Positions 44,610-53,355 are shown, counted from the first letter of the stretch. The stretch is 64,000 bases of DNA from Phycicoccus avicenniae_A (GCF_050496545.1 NZ_JBNVZV010000020.1:22563-86562); one strand, 5' to 3'. Notes: generated by a model from the letters alone, not told the origin. Numbers and translations are program-made.

Positions 44610-45659
44610 GTGCCGCAGGACGACGACCGTCCGGTGACGATCTACACCGTGGCGGCGCACGCCGGGGTGTCCATCGCGACCGTCTCCCGGGTGCTGCAGG
44701 GCAGCACACCGGCCTCGCCGATGACCCGGCGCAAGGTGCTGCGGGCCGTCGAGGAGCTCGACTACGTGCCGCTGCGCTCCTCGCGCCCGGTCGAGGTGCC
44801 GCGTCACCAGACCCACGGCCTGGTGCTGCCGGGTCTCGTCGGGCCGTACTACTCCGAGCTGCTCAGCGGGTTCGAGGCGACCGCGGCGCAGTACGGGCAG
44901 TCCGTCGTCGTCCAGCTCGCCGGCGGGCCGGTGCCGCTCGAGGAGTCGCTGCGCGGGCTGCTCCAGCGGATCGACGGCGTCGTGATCGCCAACGACACCG
45001 TCGACGACGCGGTCGTGCGCACCATCTCGCGCACCACGCCGACCGTGCTCCTGGCGCGTACGCCCGTCGAGGGGTGCGACGCCGTCCTCGCCGAGAACGA
45101 GCGCAGCGCGGCGGAGCTGACGAGCCACCTCGTCGAGCACGGGCGCCGGCACCTGGTGTTCGTCGGGGACGCGGCGGACTCCCACGACGTCGGCCAGCGC
45201 TACGACGGGTTCGTCGCGGCGCTGCGGCGCCGGCGCCTCCTCGAGGCCGCACCACCCATCCGGGTCCGGCTGGAGGAGGACTCGGCCCCCGAGGTCGTCG
45301 ACACCGTCCTGTCCTCCACCGAGCCGGTCGACGCCCTGCTGTGCGCCAACGACGAGCTCGCCGTGTCGGTGATGGCGCTGCTGGCGCGCCGCGGGGTGCG
45401 CGTCCCGGAGGACCTCGCGGTCACCGGGTTCGACGACATCATGACCTCGCGGTACGTGCAGCCCGGCCTGACGACGGCCCAGCAGCCGACCCGGGCCATC
45501 GGCCGGTGGGCCGCGATCCGGCTGCACGAGCGCATCGAGGGGCGCACCGAGGACGTCGAGCCGCTCGTCATCCCGACCCGCATCGTGCTGCGCGGGTCCT
45601 GCGGATGCCCGTGGGACGGGCCCTCGCTCGCCCAGCCGCCTCGGGCCGCCGATGCCTGA
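44610..45659 (+). CDS. LacI family transcriptional repressor
   Basis: A 349-aa regulator: helix-turn-helix and hinge (about 8-65, TIYTVAAHAGVSIATVSRVL, a 20-residue stretch), then a periplasmic-binding-protein-like effector domain with GLVGPYYSELLSGFE, DGVVIAND, GYDGFVAAL-type helix, and LLCANDELAVSVMALLARRG, VTGFDDIMTSRYVQPGLTT. It presumably represses both beta-glucoside operons by binding the palindrome at 38948-38968 and is released by an imported oligosaccharide or its product. GTG 44610 has GGAAGGAGGA upstream and is preferred to 44514, which adds a non-homologous Pro-rich extension. Confidence 0.9.
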   Translation: MPQDDDRPVTIYTVAAHAGVSIATVSRVLQGSTPASPMTRRKVLRAVEELDYVPLRSSRPVEVPRHQTHGLVLPGLVGPYYSELLSGFEATAAQYGQSVVVQLAGGPVPLEESLRGLLQRIDGVVIANDTVDDAVVRTISRTTPTVLLARTPVEGCDAVLAENERSAAELTSHLVEHGRRHLVFVGDAADSHDVGQRYDGFVAALRRRRLLEAAPPIRVRLEEDSAPEVVDTVLSSTEPVDALLCANDELAVSVMALLARRGVRVPEDLAVTGFDDIMTSRYVQPGLTTAQQPTRAIGRWAAIRLHERIEGRTEDVEPLVIPTRIVLRGSCGCPWDGPSLAQPPRAADA

Positions 45660-46956
45660 CGCCGACCTGCCGGCCCGCTGGGCGCGCGACACCTGGCGCT
45701 GCCTCGACGCCGCGACCGACGAGCGCACCGGCCTGCCCGCCGACTGGCTGGCCGCCGACCTCGACCCCGCGACGCGCTCCGGCTACACGTCACCGACGAA
45801 CATCGGCGGCCTGCTGTGGAGCACGGTCGCCGCGCGCGACCTGGGACTGGTGACGGGCGAGGAGTGCCGGAACCGCTGCACGGCAACCCTGTCCACGCTG
45901 GAGCGTCTCGAGCGGCACGAGCCGAGCGGGATGCTCGCCAACTGGTACTCCGAGGCCACCGGCGAGCTCCTGCTCGAGATGCCGGACGGCGGCCCGGTGC
46001 TGCCGTTCATGTCGAGTGTCGACAACGGCTGGCTGGCCGCCGGCCTCCTCGTCGTCGAGGGGGCGGTGCCGGAGCTCGCGGCCGATGCCCGCCGGCTGCG
46101 CGTGCGGATGGACTTCGGCGCCTTCCACGACGCGGCGGCCGGGCCCGCCGGGCCGGGAGGGCGGCTGCGCGGTGGCTTCTGGCCGGAGGACCCGGGGCAT
46201 CCGACCGTGCTCGCCTCGTACTCGTCCGGTCCGCCGGTGCACCACACGGTCCACCACTACGACCTGCTGAACTCCGAGCCGCGCATCGCCTCCTACGTCG
46301 GCATCGTCGCGGGCCAGGTGCCGCCCGAGCACTACGCGGCGCTGTCCGCACCGCTCCTGTCGTACGGCGGGAACGACGTCGTGCCGACCTTCGGCGGCTC
46401 GATGTTCGAGGCGCTGATGCCCGACCTCCTCGTGCCGGAGGAGGAGTGGTCGCCCGACCTCTGGAGGCGCAACCATCCGGCCACCGTTGCGGCGCACCGC
46501 CGGTGGGCGGCCGACCACGGGTGGGAGGCGTGGGGGTGGTCCCCGGCGGCGAAGCCCGGTGAGGGGTACTTGGAGTGGGGGGTCGACCCCGTCGCCTGGC
46601 TCGAGCGCGGCTACCCGAGCACGCTCGACGGCGACCCCGTCGTCACGCCGCACGCGGCGGCGATGGCCCTCCTGCACGACCCCGACGCCGCGACCGCCTG
46701 CCTCGCCCGGCTCGAGGAGCTCGGCTGCTACGGCCCGGGGGGTTTCGTCGACGTCGTCGCGCTCTCGTCGCGGCGGACGGCCGGCCGGTACCTCGTCCTC
46801 GACCAGTCGATGGTGCTGGCCTCCCTCGCCCACGCGCTCGGTCATCCGCTGCGCCGGTGGTTCGTCACGCCGGAGGTGGAGGCCGTCCTGCGCCCGGTGC
46901 TCGCCGCCCGCGGCTGGCCCGACGAGTCGGAGCGGATGCCGGGCCGGTCGGCCTGA
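45652..46956 (+). CDS. glycoamylase/GH144-like (alpha/alpha)6-barrel enzyme
   Basis: A 434-aa protein without a signal peptide. GYTSPTNIGGLLWSTVAARD near residue 44, SSVDNGWLAAGL, VVTPHAAAMALLHDPDAATA, LGCYGPGGFVDV and YLVLDQSMVLASLAHAL match the putative glycoamylase domain (PF10091) found in GH144 endo-beta-1,2-glucanases and in the middle or end of cyclic beta-1,2-glucan synthases. It would cut beta-1,2-glucan or a related oligosaccharide in the cytosol. ATG 45652 overlaps the LacI stop by 8 nt. The enzyme class is reasonably supported by pattern; the reaction is inferred from family and neighbours. Confidence 0.72.
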   Translation: MPDADLPARWARDTWRCLDAATDERTGLPADWLAADLDPATRSGYTSPTNIGGLLWSTVAARDLGLVTGEECRNRCTATLSTLERLERHEPSGMLANWYSEATGELLLEMPDGGPVLPFMSSVDNGWLAAGLLVVEGAVPELAADARRLRVRMDFGAFHDAAAGPAGPGGRLRGGFWPEDPGHPTVLASYSSGPPVHHTVHHYDLLNSEPRIASYVGIVAGQVPPEHYAALSAPLLSYGGNDVVPTFGGSMFEALMPDLLVPEEEWSPDLWRRNHPATVAAHRRWAADHGWEAWGWSPAAKPGEGYLEWGVDPVAWLERGYPSTLDGDPVVTPHAAAMALLHDPDAATACLARLEELGCYGPGGFVDVVALSSRRTAGRYLVLDQSMVLASLAHALGHPLRRWFVTPEVEAVLRPVLAARGWPDESERMPGRSA

Positions 46957-47006
46957 CCCGCTCGTGCGAGCCGCCGCCGGCGGTGGCGTTCGGTAGCGTC
47001 GGGGTC

Positions 47007-47867
47007 ATGCCCGAGCTGCCCGAGGTGCAGGCGCTGGCCGACTTCCTGGCCCAGCGCACCGACGGGCTCGTCGTCACCGGCGTCGAGCTCGGGTCCTTCG
47101 CGGTCCTCAAGACCTTCACGCCGCCACCCGACGCGCTGGTCGGCGCGCCCGTCGACGGCGTGCACCGGCACGGCAAGTTCCTCGACCTCGACTGCGGCGG
47201 AACCCATCTGGTCTTCCACCTTGCACGGGCCGGGTGGCTGCGCTGGTCCGACGCGATGCCCGCCACCGTGCTGAGGCCCGGGAAGTCGCCCATCGCGCTC
47301 CGGGTCCGCTTCGACGACGGCTCGGGCTTCGACCTCACCGAGGCCGGCACGAAGAAGGGGCTGGCGGCTTACGTCGTCAACCGGGTGGCCGACGTCCCGC
47401 GCATCGCCTCGCTCGGCCCCGACCCGCTCGCCGACGCGTTCACCGAGGAGGTCTTCGCCGGCATCCTCGCGAGCCACCGCATGCAGGTGAAGGGGCTGCT
47501 GCGCGACCAGTCGATCATCGCCGGGGTGGGGAACGCCTACTCCGACGAGATCCTCCACGTCGCCAAGCTCTCGCCGTTCGCGCTCGCCGCGAAGCTCGAG
47601 CCCGAGCAGGTGACCCGCCTCTACACGGCGCTGCGCGAGACCCTCGCCCACGCCGTGGCCACCGCGTCGGGCAAGCCGGCCAAGGAGCTCAAGGACGCCA
47701 AGCGCGCCGGGATGCGGGTCCACGGCCGCACCGGCGAGACGTGCCCCGAGTGCGGCGACGTCGTGCGCGAGGTCTCCTTCGCCGACTCCTCGCTCCAGTA
47801 CTGCGCCACCTGCCAGACGGGCGGCAAGCCGCTCGCCGACCGGCGCACGAGCAAGTTCCTCAAGTAG
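47007..47867 (+). CDS. Fpg/Nei family DNA glycosylase
   Basis: A 286-aa base-excision repair enzyme: N-terminal PELPEVQ with the catalytic Pro after removal of Met and the Glu at position 3, a beta-sandwich with RHGKFLDLDC, H2TH region with LLRDQSIIAGVGNAYSDEIL, and a C-terminal zinc finger CPECG...CATCQ. These enzymes excise oxidised purines or pyrimidines and nick the abasic site. The KELKDAKRAGMRVHGRTGE stretch before the finger is typical of an actinobacterial subgroup close to MutM/Nei, so exact base preference is open. ATG 47007 follows TAGCGT (46994-46999) by 7 nt; leaderless. Confidence 0.9.
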   Translation: MPELPEVQALADFLAQRTDGLVVTGVELGSFAVLKTFTPPPDALVGAPVDGVHRHGKFLDLDCGGTHLVFHLARAGWLRWSDAMPATVLRPGKSPIALRVRFDDGSGFDLTEAGTKKGLAAYVVNRVADVPRIASLGPDPLADAFTEEVFAGILASHRMQVKGLLRDQSIIAGVGNAYSDEILHVAKLSPFALAAKLEPEQVTRLYTALRETLAHAVATASGKPAKELKDAKRAGMRVHGRTGETCPECGDVVREVSFADSSLQYCATCQTGGKPLADRRTSKFLK

Positions 47868-47881
47868 GCCGATCCCCGGGA

Positions 47882-47927
47882 GTCGAGGGCGGAGGTGGTC
47901 GCCCCGGCGACCACGTCCGCCCTCGAC
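47882..47927. repeat. intergenic palindrome, family D copy 1
   Basis: GTCGAGGGCGGA (47882-47893) pairs with TCCGCCCTCGAC (47916-47927); GTGGTCG (47895-47901) pairs with CGACCAC (47908-47914) after one G-G mismatch; loop CCCCGG. It lies 15 nt after the glycosylase stop and before the rhodanese gene. A variant copy is at 62139-62194. Confidence 0.8.
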
Positions 47928-47963
47928 ACGGGAGAGAGGCCACGGGTTTGCCATGCTGGGGCC

Positions 47964-48302
47964 ATGAGCGAGTTCCCCGACGTGCCCGTGACCGCCCTGC
48001 CCGACGACGCCGTCGTGCTCGACATCCGTGAGCAGGACGAGTGGGACCGCGGCCACGCGCCCTCGGCCGTCCACATCCCGATGAGCGAGCTGCCCCAGCG
48101 ACTCGACGAGCTCGCCCCCTTCCTCGACCGCGACGAGCCGCTCGTCGTCACCTGCCGCTCCGGCGGGCGGGTGCAGCGGGTCATGCCGTGGCTGGCCCAG
48201 CAGGGCTACGAGGTCGCCAACCTCGAGGGCGGGATGCGCGCCTGGCACGCCGCCGGCCGCCCGATGGAGACCGCCGACGGCAGCGAGGCCCAGGTCCCCT
48301 GA
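47964..48302 (+). CDS. rhodanese-like domain protein
   Basis: A 112-aa single rhodanese domain: VVLDIREQDEWDRGHAPSA, then HIPMSELPQRLDEL, the active-site loop VTCRSGGRVQ with catalytic Cys, and LEGGMRAWHAAGRP. It can carry a persulfide and transfer sulfur to cyanide or a thiol acceptor, in the cytoplasm. ATG 47964 has no ribosome-binding site; CATGCT lies just upstream, which again suggests a leaderless start. There is no cysteine desulfurase or thiamin gene nearby to suggest a pathway. Confidence 0.9.
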   Translation: MSEFPDVPVTALPDDAVVLDIREQDEWDRGHAPSAVHIPMSELPQRLDELAPFLDRDEPLVVTCRSGGRVQRVMPWLAQQGYEVANLEGGMRAWHAAGRPMETADGSEAQVP

Positions 48303-48323
48303 CCGCCCGCGACGGGGTGGGGC

Positions 48324-48638
48324 TCAGGACGCGAGCTTGAGCCCGATGACGCAGCCGACGATGCCGAGCACCAACGAGACCCGCAGCAGGGAGACCGGCT
48401 CCTCGCCCGTGGCCATCGCGATGCCGACGGTGAGCACCGCCCCGATGCCGACCCATACGGCATAGGCGGTGCCGACGGGCAGCTCGCGCATCGCCCAGCC
48501 CAGTCCGCCCATGCTCGCCACGAGGGCGAGCAGGAAGACGACGGTGGGCCCCGGGCGGCTCAGGCCCTCCGAGCGGCCGAGGGCGGTGGCCCAGACGGAC
48601 TCCAGGACCCCGGACAGGACGAGGACGATCCACGACAT
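48324..48638 (-). CDS. sugE: small multidrug resistance family exporter, SugE/Gdx type
   Basis: A 104-aa membrane protein with four predicted helices. The proton/substrate-coupling Glu is E13 in SGVLESVWATALG. LPVGTAYAVWVGIGAV in helix 3 and LGIVGCVIGLKLAS in helix 4 fit the SugE/Gdx branch, whose members export guanidinium and some quaternary ammonium cations as antiparallel dimers with H+ antiport. Only one SMR gene is present, consistent with a homodimer. ATG 48638 has GGAGC about 7 nt upstream. The leader is GC-rich with several hairpins, but I could not match the guanidine-I riboswitch consensus. Confidence 0.88.
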   Translation of the reverse strand: MSWIVLVLSGVLESVWATALGRSEGLSRPGPTVVFLLALVASMGGLGWAMRELPVGTAYAVWVGIGAVLTVGIAMATGEEPVSLLRVSLVLGIVGCVIGLKLAS

Positions 48639-48763
48639 GACGTGCTCCAGCGGGCCGTCTTGTCGCGTCGCCGGGTACGGCACCCATCGTCCGGGAGCCC
48701 GGGTGACGGGCTCTGCTCCGAGGGTCGCACGCCCGGCGCGCCGGGGCAAACCCGCCTCGATGT

Positions 48764-48811
48764 CCTCGTCTCGGGGCGTCTAGGTGGCGGGCTAGACGAC
48801 CCGAGACGAGG
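48764..48811. repeat. intergenic palindrome, family E
   Basis: CCTCGTCTCGGG (48764-48775) pairs with CCCGAGACGAGG (48800-48811); after one mismatch CGTCTAG (48777-48783) pairs with CTAGACG (48792-48798), leaving an 8-nt loop. It lies just after the M20 peptidase stop and could end that transcript before the SMR gene. Confidence 0.75.
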
Positions 48812-48826
48812 TGATCAACGCCGCGG

Positions 48827-50377
48827 TCAGGCGCGGAAGCCCTCGAAGACGCGGTACATGAAGTCGGTCCCGCGCTCGAGGGCAGCCGTGTAGATGCGCT
48901 CGTCGTTGCCGTGCATCCCGACGAGCTGGTCGTTGTCGATGACGTACGGGTACACGCCGTACCCCGGGATGCCGCGCTCGCGCCACGGCCCGAGGCTGGT
49001 GCCGGCCTCGAACAGCGCGGGCGAGAACACGGCCTTCGGGTACGTCCGCCGGGCCGCACGCTCGATGGCGTCGTAGAGCGGGGTGTCGAGGGAGGCCGGC
49101 TCGGTCGCCCACGTCTCGTCGAGCTGGTCGAGGTAGTCCGCCTCGCTGACGCCCTCGGGCGCACCGAGCTTCACCTCGATGTCCCTGCCGCGCAGCGTCC
49201 TCCGCAGGCGGGCGACGAAGTCACGAGGCTTCTCGCCCCCCGGGATGCCGCGGCAGTTGACCCGCACGTGGGCCTCCGACGGGATGACGTTCTCCTTGTA
49301 TCCGGCGTCCTCGATGACGAAGGCCGTGGTCGTGCGCAGCAGCGCCGAGTGCAGGTACGGGTAGTCGGAGTACTTGACGACGAGGGCGGCCGCCCGCTCC
49401 CGGACCGTCGTGCTGCGGGTGGTGAGGAGGAGCTTCAGCGCACTCGCCAGCCGGCGGTCGTCGGTGGCCCGGGCCAGGGCCCAGAAGTAGGCCCGCGTCA
49501 CCTCGGTGAGGCGGACCGGTGCGAGGTCGTCGCCGATGTCGGCCACGGCGCGCGAGAGCGAGACGATCGCCGAGTCGGGGATGGGCTTCGACGAGTGCGT
49601 GGCCGTGCCGGAGGCGTAGAGGTCGAGGTTGAAGTACACCTTGTCCTGGCGCGTCACCGTGACGAGCATCGGTGTCGTGCCGTCGGCCTGGGCGAGGAAC
49701 CAGCCGCCCTCCGTGAGCACCATCCCGGCGTCGAGCTTGTCCCAGTGCTGCTCGGCGAGCCATCCGGAGCCGTAGCTGCCGGCCTCCTCGTCGCAGTCGG
49801 TGAGCACGATGATGTCGCGCTCGAAGCGGTGGCCCTCCTTGACGTGCCGGAGCAGCCCGGCGATCGAGGCCGCGTTGGCCCCCTTCATGTCGAGCGCGCC
49901 GCGCCCGTAGATCTCGCCGCCCTTCACGACCGCCGCGAACGGGTCGACCGACCAGTTCTCGCGCTCGACCGGCACGACGTCGGAGTGGCCGAGGAGCAGG
50001 AGCGGGCGGGCCGAGCTCGTGCCCTTGATCCGGGCGAGGAGATGGACGTTGTCCGGCTGGGGCGTCGGGATGATCTCGGAGCGCACTCCGGCGGCGTCCC
50101 AGACGCCCTTGAGCCACTCGGCGTGGGCGCGGGTCTTCCCGCCCTCGCCGAAGTTCTGGGTGTCGAAGGAGATCATCCGGCGGAGGAGGGCGAGCGGGGT
50201 CGGTGCCGCGGTCGCCGCCGGCACGGTCGCCGGGCGGGCGAGCGCCCCGCTGCCGGAGACGAGCCCGGTCGTGGCGAGGGTGGCGGCGCCCCCGGCGCCG
50301 GCGAGCAGGGTGCGGCGGCCGAGCAGCCGTCGGGTGGGGCGCGGGCCGGTCGGTCCGGTGGGTACGTGGTCGGTCAT
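48827..50377 (-). CDS. Tat-exported M20 family metallopeptidase
   Basis: A 516-aa protein with a twin-arginine signal (GRRTLLAGAGGAATLA, residues about 19-34) and an Ala-rich cleavage region. The M20/ArgE/DapE catalytic domain shows GHSDVVPV (first zinc His), GRGALDMKG (bridging Asp), DCDEEAGSYG (general base Glu and zinc Glu) and VTRQDKVYFNLDLYA at the dimerisation domain border. It probably hydrolyses peptides or N-acyl amino acids outside the membrane as a di-zinc enzyme; folding before export explains the Tat route. ATG 50377 is chosen because the RR motif follows within 20 residues. Confidence 0.87.
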   Translation of the reverse strand: MTDHVPTGPTGPRPTRRLLGRRTLLAGAGGAATLATTGLVSGSGALARPATVPAATAAPTPLALLRRMISFDTQNFGEGGKTRAHAEWLKGVWDAAGVRSEIIPTPQPDNVHLLARIKGTSSARPLLLLGHSDVVPVERENWSVDPFAAVVKGGEIYGRGALDMKGANAASIAGLLRHVKEGHRFERDIIVLTDCDEEAGSYGSGWLAEQHWDKLDAGMVLTEGGWFLAQADGTTPMLVTVTRQDKVYFNLDLYASGTATHSSKPIPDSAIVSLSRAVADIGDDLAPVRLTEVTRAYFWALARATDDRRLASALKLLLTTRSTTVRERAAALVVKYSDYPYLHSALLRTTTAFVIEDAGYKENVIPSEAHVRVNCRGIPGGEKPRDFVARLRRTLRGRDIEVKLGAPEGVSEADYLDQLDETWATEPASLDTPLYDAIERAARRTYPKAVFSPALFEAGTSLGPWRERGIPGYGVYPYVIDNDQLVGMHGNDERIYTAALERGTDFMYRVFEGFRA

Positions 50378-50612
50378 CGTCGTGGTCCTCACGTCGTCGT
50401 GGTGGTCCCGGGGCCGCACAGACCATTCCCGCGGGCCTCCGGCGACCCACGGGTAACCCCGCTGACGTCGGCGAACGGTCGCCATGATGGTGCGAGCGGT
50501 CGCCCGGCCCGTGGTCCGCGCTGACATGACGGCGGGTTTGTCCGGCCGCGACACGATGGCCCTGTCTGGCGACGTATCGGATCTGCGCTAGAGAACCGCA
50601 TACGCTGCGATC

Positions 50613-51824
50613 GTGGACCCCATCCGGAACCCTTACGCCCCCGGCGCCGGGCAGCGCCCGCCCGAGCTGGCCGGCCGCGACGAGCAGCTCGACGCCTTCG
50701 ACGTCGTCCTCGAGCGCGTCGCCCGGGGTCGTCCCGAACGCTCGATCGTGCTCACCGGGCTGCGCGGCGTCGGCAAGACCGTCCTGCTCAATGCGCTGCG
50801 CTCGGCGGCGGTGCGCGCCGGGTGGGGCACCGGCAAGCTCGAGGCGCGTCCGGACCAGTCGCTGCGCCGGCCGCTGTCCTCGGCGGTGCACCAGGCGGTG
50901 CGCGAGCTCGGGCCGGCCGGGGGCAGCGGCGACCACGCGCTCGGGGTCGTCCGCTCCTTCGCCCAGCGCGAGCCCGCCGGGTCCGCGTCGGGGCGCGGCG
51001 CCCCGAAGCTGCGCGATCGGTGGAACCCGGGGATCTCCGTGCCCGCCGTCAGCGGTCGCGCGGACAGCGGCGACATCGAGATCGACCTCGTCGAGCTGCT
51101 CTCCGACCTCGGGGGGATGGCCGCCGACACCGGGCGCGGCATCGCGGTGTTCATCGACGAGATGCAGGACCTCGGGCCCGAGGACGTCTCGGCCCTTTGC
51201 GCCGCCGCCCACGAGATCAGCCAGACCGGCCTGCCGCTCATCGTCGTCGGCGCCGGCCTGCCGCACCTGCCGGCGGTGCTCTCTGCGTCGAAGTCGTACT
51301 CGGAGAGACTGTTCCGCTACTCGCGCATCGATCGGCTCGACCGGGCGGCGGCTGATGCGGCCCTCGTGCGCCCGGCTGAGGAGGAGGGAGCCGAGTACGA
51401 GCCGGCTGCCCTCGAGACGATGTACGCCGCCACCGGTGGGTACCCGTACTTCATCCAGGCGTACGGGAAGGCGGTGTGGGACAGGGCGCCCGGATCGCCG
51501 ATCACCGCGGCCGACGTCGAGGTGGCGGCGCCGGAAGCCGACTCCGAGCTCGCCGTCGGCTTCTTCGGCTCGCGGTTCGAGCGGGCCACGCCCGGCGAAC
51601 GGGAGTACCTGCGGGCGATGGCCGAGGTGGCCGCCGCGGCCGAGGGCGGAGAGGTGGAGTCCGTGGCGACCGCGGAGGTCGCCGCCCACCTGGGGCGCAA
51701 GCCGCAGTCGCTGTCGCCGGCGCGGGACGCCCTGCTCAAGAAGGGCCTCATCTACTCGGGCGAGCGGGGGCTCATCGCCTTCACCGTTCCGCACTTCGGC
51801 CGGTACCTTCGCGACCACACCTGA
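50613..51824 (+). CDS. orphan AAA/STAND-like ATPase with C-terminal winged-helix-like end
   Basis: A 403-aa protein: AGRDEQLDAFDVVLER, Walker A GLRGVGKT (about 49-56), Walker B AVFIDEMQDL (about 184-193), a sensor-like VVGAGLPHLP, an AAA lid with AATGGYPYFIQAYGKAVWD, and a C-terminal region (YLRAMAEVAA...VAAHLGRKPQSLSPARDALL, KGLIYSGERGLIAFTVPHFG) resembling a winged helix. Similar proteins are annotated as Orc1/Cdc6-like or P-loop STAND ATPases; none is functionally clear. GTG 50613 lies 6 nt after TACGCT (50601-50606), so it is leaderless. It has no toxin, nuclease or DNA-repair partner beside it. Confidence 0.82.
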   Translation: MDPIRNPYAPGAGQRPPELAGRDEQLDAFDVVLERVARGRPERSIVLTGLRGVGKTVLLNALRSAAVRAGWGTGKLEARPDQSLRRPLSSAVHQAVRELGPAGGSGDHALGVVRSFAQREPAGSASGRGAPKLRDRWNPGISVPAVSGRADSGDIEIDLVELLSDLGGMAADTGRGIAVFIDEMQDLGPEDVSALCAAAHEISQTGLPLIVVGAGLPHLPAVLSASKSYSERLFRYSRIDRLDRAAADAALVRPAEEEGAEYEPAALETMYAATGGYPYFIQAYGKAVWDRAPGSPITAADVEVAAPEADSELAVGFFGSRFERATPGEREYLRAMAEVAAAAEGGEVESVATAEVAAHLGRKPQSLSPARDALLKKGLIYSGERGLIAFTVPHFGRYLRDHT

Positions 51825-52060
51825 CGGCCCGGAGGCGCCACGCGAGCCCCGACGGTGGACGCGAGCCGCCGAGAAGGGCTCGGGCTCGGGGAAGCGGCTC
51901 GCGTGCCGGTGCGATGCCCAACCCGGCCCGTGCCATGGGCTGCGGACCCACGCAGCGCCGCTCGTCCTGGGGCCTGCCGCCACCCCGGCCGCCTCACCGT
52001 GGTGGCAGCGTGACCGCGGTCCGGCGTCGACGGAGCCGCCGGGAAACGGAGGCGAAGACG

Positions 52061-53317
52061 ATGACGTCCACCCGATCCACCACCGCCGCAGCGGCACTCG
52101 CGTCGACGCGCGCGGCCCGCGTGCTCGTCGCGACCCTGGCCCTGGCCCTCGTAGGGGCGGTCTCGCTCGTGGCCGGCTCGCCGCCCGCCCGCGCCGCGAC
52201 CCTCCAGCAGGTCACCGGGTTCGGCAGCAACCCCGGTGCGCTCGCCATGTACTCGTACCGCCCGGACGGGTTGCCCTCCGGTGCACCGCTGGTCGTCGAG
52301 CTGCACGGCTGTACCCAGAACGCCTCGACGTACTTCGCGAGCTCGGGCTGGCGGGAGATGGCCGACCGGTACGGCTTCGCGCTCGTCCTCGCGCAGCAGA
52401 GCAGCAGTAACAACTCGAGCTCCTGCTTCAACTGGTTCCAGTCCGCCGACACGGCGCGCGGCCAGGGCGAGGCGCTCAGCATCAAGCAGATGACCGACTA
52501 CGCCGTGTCGACGTACGGGCTGGACTCATCACGTGTCTACGTGACCGGCCTCTCGGCCGGGGCGGCCATGACGTCGGTGATGCTCGCCACCTACCCCGAC
52601 ACCTACGCGGGTGGGTCGATCAACGCCGGTCTGCCGTACCGGTGCGCGACGAGCACCCTCGATGCCTTCTCCTGCATGAACCCCGGTGTCGACAAGAGCC
52701 CGTCCGCGTGGGGCGACCTCGTGCGCGCCGCCGACCCCGGCTACACGGGACCGCGTCCGCTCGTCTCGGTCTGGCACGGCACGTCCGACACCACCGTCGC
52801 GCCGGCCAACGCCACCGAGCTGCGTGACCAGTTCACCGACGTCGCGGGCGTCTCCCAGAGCCCGACGAGCACCGGCACGGTGGCGAGCGGGGTGACCTTC
52901 GAGGACTACGCGGGCAGGGTACGGGTCCAGCGCGTCCAGGGGATGGGCCACGGCACCGCCGTCGACCCCGGCACCGGGACGACGCAGTGCGGGACGGCCG
53001 GCGCGTACTTCATCGACACCTCGGTGTGCGCCGCGTACCAGGACGTCCTGTTCTTCGGCCTCGACGACGGAACCGGCTCGACCCCGACGCCCAGCGGCAC
53101 CCCGACCACGACCCCCACGCCCACACCCACCCCCACGGCGACCGCGAGCCCGACGTGCGTCACGGCGTCGAACTACGCCCACGTGAGCGCCGGCCGGGCC
53201 CACTCGTCGGGAGGGTACGCGTACGCCAACGGGTCGAACCAGAACCTGGGCCTCTACAACACCTTCTACAGCTCCACGCTCAGGGAGACCTCGGCCGGGT
53301 ACTGGGAGAAGTGCTGA
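52061..53317 (+). CDS. secreted short-chain PHB depolymerase/feruloyl-esterase family protein
   Basis: A 418-aa secreted esterase. The signal peptide ends near PPARAA (about 46). The catalytic domain has LVVELHGCTQNA, the lipase-box GLSAGAAM (nucleophile Ser), VWHGTSDTTVAP (Asp) and GMGHGTAV (His), the order of extracellular type-1 polyhydroxybutyrate depolymerases and related acetylxylan/feruloyl esterases. A Thr/Pro-rich linker (about 345-362, TTTPTPTPTPT) joins a 50-residue Cys-flanked C-terminal domain (CVTASNYAHVSAGRAHSSGG) that is likely a polymer-binding module. ATG 52061 follows GGAGGCGAAG. Confidence 0.88.
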   Translation: MTSTRSTTAAAALASTRAARVLVATLALALVGAVSLVAGSPPARAATLQQVTGFGSNPGALAMYSYRPDGLPSGAPLVVELHGCTQNASTYFASSGWREMADRYGFALVLAQQSSSNNSSSCFNWFQSADTARGQGEALSIKQMTDYAVSTYGLDSSRVYVTGLSAGAAMTSVMLATYPDTYAGGSINAGLPYRCATSTLDAFSCMNPGVDKSPSAWGDLVRAADPGYTGPRPLVSVWHGTSDTTVAPANATELRDQFTDVAGVSQSPTSTGTVASGVTFEDYAGRVRVQRVQGMGHGTAVDPGTGTTQCGTAGAYFIDTSVCAAYQDVLFFGLDDGTGSTPTPSGTPTTTPTPTPTPTATASPTCVTASNYAHVSAGRAHSSGGYAYANGSNQNLGLYNTFYSSTLRETSAGYWEKC

Positions 53318-53355
53318 GCCACACCGGGACCGCGGCGGCGGGGTAGAACAGGGAG

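Noticed and set aside
48639..48760. Guanidine-I riboswitch upstream of the SugE-type gene
   Set aside because: Only a fragment resembles the conserved 3' end; the other conserved loops are not visible. Kept as a low-interest finding, not a feature.
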